Source: an uncultured Sphingomonadaceae bacterium
GTDB taxonomy: Bacteria > Pseudomonadota > Alphaproteobacteria > Sphingomonadales > Sphingomonadaceae
DNA length: 64,000 nt
Direction: 5' to 3'
Assembly: GCA_947496865.1 (NCBI GenBank)
Contig: CANMEE010000002.1
Span: forward strand, 434,001 to 498,000
Shown: piece after piece, positions 58,497 to 64,000 of the stretch
How the letters are laid out: each line of letters starts with the position of its first letter
Position numbering within the stretch: the stretch's first letter is position 1
Made by a program: the position numbers and the translations under genes
The notes under the pieces: generated by a model
Told to the model about the DNA's origin: nothing
Databases searched by the model: none
What the model saw: the letters and a program-made list of their open reading frames with translations, nothing else

Positions 58497-59639
58497 GTGT
58501 TTTACAAACTATGGGGTTTAATACTTCTTCTGGCTACCGTGACATTGCTACCAATTCATGCAGCAAAAGCGCAGAATCAGGAACGGACGGAAGCCATTAG
58601 CCTTAGCGGACAATCGTGGCGAATTGCTACCCGCAAAGCTGAAATTACCGAATATCTTGGACGTAGAGTACTTGCGCTGCAAGGAGGCAGAGTGTGGGCG
58701 GATGATGTTGATTTTAGCGACGGGGTCATCAGTTTTGACGTTGCATATAAGGAACAGACTATTTTTGTCGGCGCGGGATGGCGTGCGCAGGATGATGAGC
58801 ATTTCGAGGAAGTATATTTCCGCGGGCATCTAAATGAAAAACCAGATGCGTCGCAATATACGCCGGTCGAAAACGGTAATAGCGCCTGGCAGATATTCTC
58901 GGATGGGAATGCCACAGCTTCCATATCTCAGAATTTTACAGGCTGGAACAAAGTGAAGATCGTAGTCCAAGGCGACAAGGCCGACATATATTTCAACAGC
59001 GTCGCACCCATTCTTCACATTCCAAACCTGAAAACGAAACTGAACCGCGGGGCGATATCACTTCGTAGCAGTGGTCGCGGCGCCGACGCGGCCTATTTTT
59101 CGAACATCGTCATACGCCCCTTAACCGCGGGAGAAGGGGTTATAGGGGCGGCGAAACCCGCGCCGCGTTTGCCTGATGGGACGATCGGTCAATGGGACAT
59201 ATCATCGCCATTTGATGAGTCGCAAGTCAAGGATGTACTACAACTGGATGGTTCGATCAAAGACGGGCTGAAATGGCAAAGCCTGAATGTTGAAACCAAT
59301 GGAATTGCCAATTTGGCCAAGCTATCTAATCCGCGGAAAGAAGGGAACACGGTTTTTGTTAGACTTGTCGTCCGCTCCAACAAACGCCAGATGAGAAAAC
59401 TACAATTCGGCTATTCGGATCGGGTGCGCGTCTATCTTAATCGCAAGCAAGTATACGGCGGCGATGCTGGTTGGAAAGTAAGAGATTATCGTTTTCTCGG
59501 TACGGTCGGGTTTTTCGATACCGTTGGTCTTGATTTGAAGGCTGGTCACAATGAACTACTGGTTGCTGTTTCAGAGACTTTTGGTGGTTGGGCCTGGGCC
59601 GGCGCGTTCGAAGATCGGAGGGGCTTGGTATTGCAATGA
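58497..59639 (+). CDS. Secreted protein with two beta-rich domains, function unknown
   Basis: 380 residues, start GTG at 58497 with ACAGGAG upstream. Signal peptide MFYKLWGLILLLATVTLLPIHAAKA. Residues about 30-200 look like a LamG/DUF1080-type jelly roll: VWADDVDFSDGVISFDVAYK, FVGAGWRAQDDEHFEEVYFR, GWNKVKIVVQGDKADIYFN and GAISLRSSGRGADAAYFSNIVIRPL. The second part (about 220-380) is also strand-rich, with VFVRLVVRSNKRQMRKLQFGYSDRVRVYLNRKQVYGGDAGW and HNELLVAVSETFGGWAWAGAF, like a carbohydrate-binding jelly roll. No catalytic residues can be named. Function unknown; it may be regulated by the adjacent AraC protein. Confidence 0.65.
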   Translation: MFYKLWGLILLLATVTLLPIHAAKAQNQERTEAISLSGQSWRIATRKAEITEYLGRRVLALQGGRVWADDVDFSDGVISFDVAYKEQTIFVGAGWRAQDDEHFEEVYFRGHLNEKPDASQYTPVENGNSAWQIFSDGNATASISQNFTGWNKVKIVVQGDKADIYFNSVAPILHIPNLKTKLNRGAISLRSSGRGADAAYFSNIVIRPLTAGEGVIGAAKPAPRLPDGTIGQWDISSPFDESQVKDVLQLDGSIKDGLKWQSLNVETNGIANLAKLSNPRKEGNTVFVRLVVRSNKRQMRKLQFGYSDRVRVYLNRKQVYGGDAGWKVRDYRFLGTVGFFDTVGLDLKAGHNELLVAVSETFGGWAWAGAFEDRRGLVLQ

Positions 59640-59934
59640 CTTGTTCCCGCTCCGTCAACTATCGTTGATAATCTCAAACTGAGTTCCGGGGGCAGTTAGA
59701 AGAGTAAAGAGTTTATCCGAGTCATAATTGTGGTGCCACGAGGGGTAAACTATCGACTATGGATTTCCAAAATAAGGGAACTTCAGGTTCGCTTTCAGGA
59801 TAAAGCAGTCACACTCTGCAGTGCGCCAAGGCGACTAACCGTGCTAGCATAATTTAAGCTGTACCGGTAACGAGCGTCGTTTGCGGTTTGGGGTCTATTG
59901 CCGCTGCATCAAGCCACTCGGGCTTCCGCGAAAA
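59640..59934. other. Intergenic region between the secreted-protein gene and tRNA-Lys
   Basis: About 295 bp without a convincing coding frame, terminator or repeat. I checked for an attachment-site-like duplication of the tRNA-Lys 3' end and see none. Confidence 0.4.
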
Positions 59935-60010
<76 letters not shown>

Positions 60011-60080
60011 CTATTTTCGATATATTGTCCATATAGGTCGGGTCTTGCGCAGAACAACCGTCTGATGAGCTATCTTGACT

Positions 60081-61193
60081 TTAGCCGAAAGTTCCCGAGC
60101 GGCGGCCTGGGTGTCGGTCTATAGCCATTAAAATCCCTATGCAGATCATGATGGTCATCATGGATGATCCACCGTGGCTCAAAAAGGGAAGCGGAATGCC
60201 TACCACTGGGGCTAGACCCATCACCATCATTAGGTTGATCGCGACATAGAAGAATATCGTCGTGGACAGGCCAGCGGCTGCGAGTTGTGAAAAGCGAGTC
60301 TTAGCTCTCATCGAGACACTAAGGCCCCAACGGAACAGCAGAAAAAAACCGGCCAAAACCGCAACGCCGCCCATCAGGCCCCATTCCTCGGCCATGGTGG
60401 CGAACACAAAGTCGGTATGGCCTTCGGGTAGATAGTCGAGATGGCTCTGCGTCCCGTTGAGGAAGCCTTTGCCAAATATTCCGCCAGAGCCAATGGCGAT
60501 TTTGGATTGGCTGATATGATAGCCTGCGCCAAGTGGATCATTTTCCGGATTGAGGAAAGTGGTGACGCGGCGTTGCTGATATTCTTCGAGTCCGAAGAAA
60601 AAGGCGATAGGTGCGATCACCGCCACGGCTGCCGCTCCCCCAATAAATAGGCGCATGGGAAGGCCGGCTAGAAATGCTACGGTCATCGCGCCAGCGACCA
60701 CTGTGATAGTTGTACCGAGATCGGGTTGCAGCAAAATGAGTGCACAGGGAAATGCGATCAGCACCAACAACGGCCAAATCGCGCCCCATGTTCTGATCTG
60801 GCCTGCGGGCAAAAGGTCATAGAAACGCGCCACAGCAAGAATGATGGCCGGTTTCATCAGTTCCGATGGCTGAATGCGGATGAAACCGAGATTAAGCCAT
60901 CGCTGACTGCCACCGCCCACTGCACCGATAAGCTCAACGCCGAGCAACATGATGACCACGACGATGTAGACAGGAAAGGCAATCGCCTTCCAGAAATTTT
61001 CTTTCAGCCGGGAAAAGACGATGGCCATACTGAGAAAGACCATAAACCGGATCATGTGCAGGCCTGCCCAAGGGGTCAGGCTCCCGCCCGCAGCGGAATA
61101 GAGGACGACAAATCCAAAACTCGCCATGACGAGCAGCAGCAGGATCGTCTTCCACGGCAGCTGCGCAATGGGTGCGGGAATGAAATCGTTCAA
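60081..61193 (-). CDS. rodA: Peptidoglycan glycosyltransferase RodA (SEDS family)
   Basis: 370 residues with about ten membrane segments. SEDS motifs are visible: GGGSQRWLNLGFIRIQPSELMKPAIILAVARFYD, ILLQPDLGTTITVVAGAMTVAFLAG, and near the end GIPLPFLSHGGSSMMTIMICIGILMAI. It polymerises glycan strands in the elongasome with PBP2. It lies 19 bp downstream of mrdA in the order mreC-mreD-mrdA-rodA. Confidence 0.95.
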   Translation of the reverse strand: MNDFIPAPIAQLPWKTILLLLVMASFGFVVLYSAAGGSLTPWAGLHMIRFMVFLSMAIVFSRLKENFWKAIAFPVYIVVVIMLLGVELIGAVGGGSQRWLNLGFIRIQPSELMKPAIILAVARFYDLLPAGQIRTWGAIWPLLVLIAFPCALILLQPDLGTTITVVAGAMTVAFLAGLPMRLFIGGAAAVAVIAPIAFFFGLEEYQQRRVTTFLNPENDPLGAGYHISQSKIAIGSGGIFGKGFLNGTQSHLDYLPEGHTDFVFATMAEEWGLMGGVAVLAGFFLLFRWGLSVSMRAKTRFSQLAAAGLSTTIFFYVAINLMMVMGLAPVVGIPLPFLSHGGSSMMTIMICIGILMAIDRHPGRRSGTFG

Positions 61194-61212
61194 CGCTTAA
61201 TGTCCCATTTTC

Positions 61213-63189
61213 CTATTGGCCCATTTCAGCGTTCGGTGTCTCACCTGTAGCGACTGTTCCTTCTGGCGTAATGCGTCCTTCGGCAATGGCTTTCTCAATG
61301 GCGACCTTGGCGCGATAGGCGGTCATCTGTTTGTCCATCCGTTCGGCAATGGTACCGCCCCAGCTTTTTTCGAGATCGCTCAGGATGTTCATTGCTTTTT
61401 CTTTGTCATAAAGAAAAGTCATAACATCTCGAGCCACCGGATAAGCGGCGCCTGATCCGCCGCCATGTTCAATCACCACGGCCGCAGCATAGCGCGGATT
61501 GTCCACTGGCGCGAAGCTAACAAACAAACCATGGTCCCGAAATTTCCACGCAACGTCCTTGCCGCCGCGACCAAAGTCGAGATTGACGACTTGCGCGGTG
61601 CCGGTTTTACCAGCCAGTTTAACGTCATCTAGTGGCAGTCGCGCTCGTCTGGCGGTTCCTGCGCCATTGACGACCTGACTCATGGCCTCATGAATGTAGG
61701 CCATATGTTCCGGGTCGATGTTAAGCGTCTCTGCTGCCTTGCGCTTTTCGTTTAGCAACAGATTTGGCATCAGTTTTTTGCCCGTCGCAATGCGTGCCGA
61801 CATCACCGCCAATTGTAGGGGGTTGGTAAGCATATATCCTTGGCCGATGGTGGCGTTGACCGTATCAAAAGCCTGCCACGCGCGGTCGAATTTCTTCATT
61901 TTCCATTGCGGATCAGGAACCGTACCATAAAATTGATTGGTGACCGGTAGCGGGAATTCCTGCCCCAAACCCAATCGATTGGCCATGAGAGCGATAGGGT
62001 TCATCCCGATTTTCTGCGCGAAATGATAAAAATAGACATCGCAGCTTTGGTAGATGCCTTTAGCCATATCTACACGACCATGACCACGCCGATTCCAACA
62101 ACGGAAGCGGCGGTTACCGACGCGCAGACCGCCGTTGCAATTGACGGAGTCGTCAGGGCTGAGGCCCGCCTCCAGAAAAGCGAGCCCTACCATGGGCTTG
62201 ATAGTCGAGCCGGGCGGGAACAGGCCTTTTAGCGATTTGTCGCGCAAGGGCACATGATCATCGTCCCGCAACATGCCATATTCGGTCTGCCCGATACCGT
62301 CCGAAAAGCTGTTCGGATCAAAAGATGGCATGGAGGTCATCGCCAAAATATCACCAGTTTTACAGTCCATCACTACGACGGAACCTGATTCAGGGCCGAG
62401 GCGGCGAGCGGCATATTCCTGTAAGTCGATATCGAGCGTCAATTGTAGCGCTTTGCCGGGAATGTCTGGCCGACTATCAAGCTCTCGCACAATTTTTCCG
62501 CGTGCGGTTACCTCTACACGCTTGGCCCCGGGTTTCCCTTGCAGGCGGTCCTCAAACGTTTTCTCAAGGCCATCTTTACCGATTTTATATCCCGGTGTGA
62601 CCAATATAGGGTCTGGGTTTGCCTTAAAATCCTCGGCAGAGGCGATGCCGACATAGCCCACCAGATGGCCAACCGCTGCTCCGGTGGGATAGAAGCGGGA
62701 AAAGCCTTGTCGTGGCGATACGCCAGGCAAATCGGGCAAACGCACGCTAACCGAGGCAAAACTCTCCCAATCGAGCCCGGTGGCGACTTGCACGGGTTGA
62801 AAGCTGCTCGCTTGTTCCAGTTCTTTGTTTATCCGCTCAATTTCTTCAGGCTCCAGCGATAATAGCTCAGCCAGCGTTGCAACGGTTTTTTCCTTGTCGC
62901 GCATCCGGTCGGGTATCAAATCGACCCGGAAATCGGTCTTGTTGTTGGCAATTGGCTTGCCATTGCGGTCAATGAGCCACCCGCGTCTTGGGGGGACGAG
63001 CGTTAAGTTGACGCGGTTGCTTTCGGACAACAGTTGATAGCGTTCATTTTCGGCCACAGAAATATAAGCCATGCGTCCGGCCAGCAATATACCTATGCTG
63101 GCCTGCAGGCCGCCAATGATTGTTGCGCGCCGCGAAAAGGTTAGGGCCTGAACAGCGCCACTGATTGTTTTACCGCCAGCGATGCTCAT
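61213..63189 (-). CDS. mrdA: Penicillin-binding protein 2 (elongation transpeptidase)
   Basis: 658 residues. An N-terminal membrane helix (ATIIGGLQASIGILLAGRMAYI) is followed by the pedestal domain RGWLIDRNGKPIANNKTDFRVDLIPD. The transpeptidase domain has SxxK in LFPPGSTIKPMVG (Ser about 328), the SxD-type second motif in YQSCDVYFYHFAQKIG, and KTGT in LAGKTGTAQVVN (about 527). It crosslinks lateral-wall peptidoglycan and pairs with RodA. The ATG overlaps the mreD stop by 4 bp. The C-terminus has a short polar extension after the domain. Confidence 0.95.
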   Translation of the reverse strand: MSIAGGKTISGAVQALTFSRRATIIGGLQASIGILLAGRMAYISVAENERYQLLSESNRVNLTLVPPRRGWLIDRNGKPIANNKTDFRVDLIPDRMRDKEKTVATLAELLSLEPEEIERINKELEQASSFQPVQVATGLDWESFASVSVRLPDLPGVSPRQGFSRFYPTGAAVGHLVGYVGIASAEDFKANPDPILVTPGYKIGKDGLEKTFEDRLQGKPGAKRVEVTARGKIVRELDSRPDIPGKALQLTLDIDLQEYAARRLGPESGSVVVMDCKTGDILAMTSMPSFDPNSFSDGIGQTEYGMLRDDDHVPLRDKSLKGLFPPGSTIKPMVGLAFLEAGLSPDDSVNCNGGLRVGNRRFRCWNRRGHGRVDMAKGIYQSCDVYFYHFAQKIGMNPIALMANRLGLGQEFPLPVTNQFYGTVPDPQWKMKKFDRAWQAFDTVNATIGQGYMLTNPLQLAVMSARIATGKKLMPNLLLNEKRKAAETLNIDPEHMAYIHEAMSQVVNGAGTARRARLPLDDVKLAGKTGTAQVVNLDFGRGGKDVAWKFRDHGLFVSFAPVDNPRYAAAVVIEHGGGSGAAYPVARDVMTFLYDKEKAMNILSDLEKSWGGTIAERMDKQMTAYRAKVAIEKAIAEGRITPEGTVATGETPNAEMGQ

Positions 63190-63701
63190 GCCGCGACCCG
63201 CCAGTTATCAATCGCGCCGACAAACCGCGTGACGAAGGGATATAACAAGATCGAGAGCAAGATTTGCGGCACCAATATTTCGAGCCGGAGCAAATTGCTT
63301 TGAAAGTCGATGATCAGCATACCGCATATTAGCACAAAAATGATGGAAAGGGAGGCTATAAGCCAGTCCTGCCAATAATCCCGACCGACGCCTCGGCGAT
63401 CAAGCGTTTCCAGTGCAATAAATACAAGCGACCATAAAAATGCAGCACTACCAAAAGGTTGGCCGCTGAACATGTCATCGACCATGCCCAAAGGAAATCC
63501 AGCCCACACAGGCCAGTAGCCCGGACGGATGAGCCGCCAAGATAACAATACCAAAAGGCCCATTGGCGGCAGTATGGGATAATCAGTAATTAATGGCAAT
63601 GCCGTGATCATGGAGGCTAAGATGACGGTTATGGAGGGGATAAACTTGATACGAAATTGGGAAGGTTGCCGATTGATGCGGGAACGATAGGGTTTCGCCA
63701 T
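63186..63701 (-). CDS. mreD: Rod-shape protein MreD
   Basis: 171 residues with five to six hydrophobic segments, including ITVILASMITALPLITDYPILPPMGLLVLLSWRLIRPGYWPVWAGFPLGMVDDMFSGQPFGSAAFLWSLVFIALE, the characteristic MreD core with Asp-Asp before FSGQPFG. It is an inner-membrane elongasome component. Its ATG shares one base with the mreC stop and its stop overlaps the mrdA start. Confidence 0.9.
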   Translation of the reverse strand: MAKPYRSRINRQPSQFRIKFIPSITVILASMITALPLITDYPILPPMGLLVLLSWRLIRPGYWPVWAGFPLGMVDDMFSGQPFGSAAFLWSLVFIALETLDRRGVGRDYWQDWLIASLSIIFVLICGMLIIDFQSNLLRLEILVPQILLSILLYPFVTRFVGAIDNWRVAA

Positions 63702-64000
63702 TATTCGCCGCCTTGCGTTTCGGTTTCCGCTTCATCAATTTTTTCTTGTTTGATAGCGGCGACGGTCTCTGCCTGAAACATCGGTTGCACGATGACATGG
63801 CTGACTCTTGCCGAATTGGCCAATATCCGAGCGATTGCTCCGGTCTCGGTCTTACGGATGACAACCGCAACCGGAATACCCGGGCCATAAAGTCCGCCGC
63901 TGCCGGATGTGATCATTAAATCACCACCCTTAAAGGGGTTCGTACCCAGATTGATGGGGCGTATATCCACAGTGCCATCCCCGCGCCCTGTCGCAAATGC
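63701..64000 (-). CDS. mreC: Rod-shape protein MreC, C-terminal part (runs off the right edge)
   Basis: About 99 codons of the MreC C-terminus are visible: GRGDGTVDIRPINLGTNPFKGGDLMITSGSGGLYGPGIPVAVVIRKTETGAIARILANSARVSHVIVQP, then an acidic tail. The double beta-barrel pattern GDLMITSG...YGPGIPVAVV is typical of MreC, the periplasmic elongasome scaffold that activates PBP2-RodA. The start and N-terminal helix lie beyond 64000. Confidence 0.9.
   Translation of the reverse strand, partial: AFATGRGDGTVDIRPINLGTNPFKGGDLMITSGSGGLYGPGIPVAVVIRKTETGAIARILANSARVSHVIVQPMFQAETVAAIKQEKIDEAETETQGGE

Overview
The window reads as chromosomal DNA of an alphaproteobacterium of the order Sphingomonadales. 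Pointers are a complete exosortase A (XrtA) exopolysaccharide locus, the ChvI/ChvG - HprK - RapZ - EIIA(Man) - HPr block with divergent pckA, a truA-fmt/recR-def-rmuC neighbourhood split by a large TonB-dependent receptor, and base composition near 50% GC by eye, which would suit a marine Sphingorhabdus/Parasphingorhabdus-like lineage. The genus is inference. Genes are dense and mostly housekeeping. There is no CRISPR array, transposase, integrase, plasmid or phage module.

Layout. 1-1183: end of a flagellar cluster, with the 3' part of a flagellin gene on the minus strand joined head-to-head to the 3' part of fliD on the plus strand, then fliS. 1187-9933: DUF4126 protein, Nudix hydrolase, tRNA-Arg(TCT), thioesterase, a divergent zinc alcohol dehydrogenase/MarR pair with a 30-bp dyad between them, a queuosine-precursor-type transporter, a peroxiredoxin, a 2H phosphoesterase, a ferredoxin reductase, tRNA-Met(CAT) and a nitroreductase. 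10178-12503: two divergent single-receiver response regulators and trxB. 12518-31083: the XrtA locus. A minus-strand arm holds acyltransferase, ACP and two hydrolases. A plus-strand arm holds acyl-CoA ligase, PLP decarboxylase, export lipoprotein, Wzz, tyrosine kinase, outer-membrane protein, ATPase, deacetylase, FemAB protein, glycosyltransferase, XrtA-EpsI and amidotransferase.

31069-39050: truA, fmt, recR, TonB-dependent receptor, def with a His-rich insert, rmuC. 39061-46514: COG3650-like lipoprotein, RNA methyltransferase, then the regulatory PTS and ChvGI block reading left, and pckA reading right. 46529-51919: an unknown protein, a perfect 20-bp inverted repeat, a small membrane protein, a hydrolase, then two cysteine desulfurases, a [2Fe-2S] ferredoxin and a lipoprotein-type class A beta-lactamase in one tight run. 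51975-57402: SRP RNA, dnaX, ybaB, lon, hup and two tandem terminators. 57493-64000: an AraC regulator with a secreted beta-rich protein, tRNA-Lys(CTT), and the elongasome genes rodA, mrdA, mreD and mreC (cut by the window edge).

How the genes work together. The XrtA arm is a Wzx/Wzy-like or related polysaccharide assembly and export machine plus a sorting transpeptidase and an undeciphered ACP/ligase/decarboxylase branch. The HPr/EIIA/HprK/RapZ set with ChvGI and pckA forms a carbon and envelope-stress regulatory centre. The ferredoxin at 50655 and the reductase at 7695 could be partners but are far apart.

I did not find a clearly unprecedented system. The most noteworthy observations are the flagellin/fliD junction, the metal-ligand-rich insert in peptide deformylase, the undeciphered XrtA acyl/amine branch, the beta-lactamase in an iron-sulfur operon, and the long perfect hairpin at 47348-47400.
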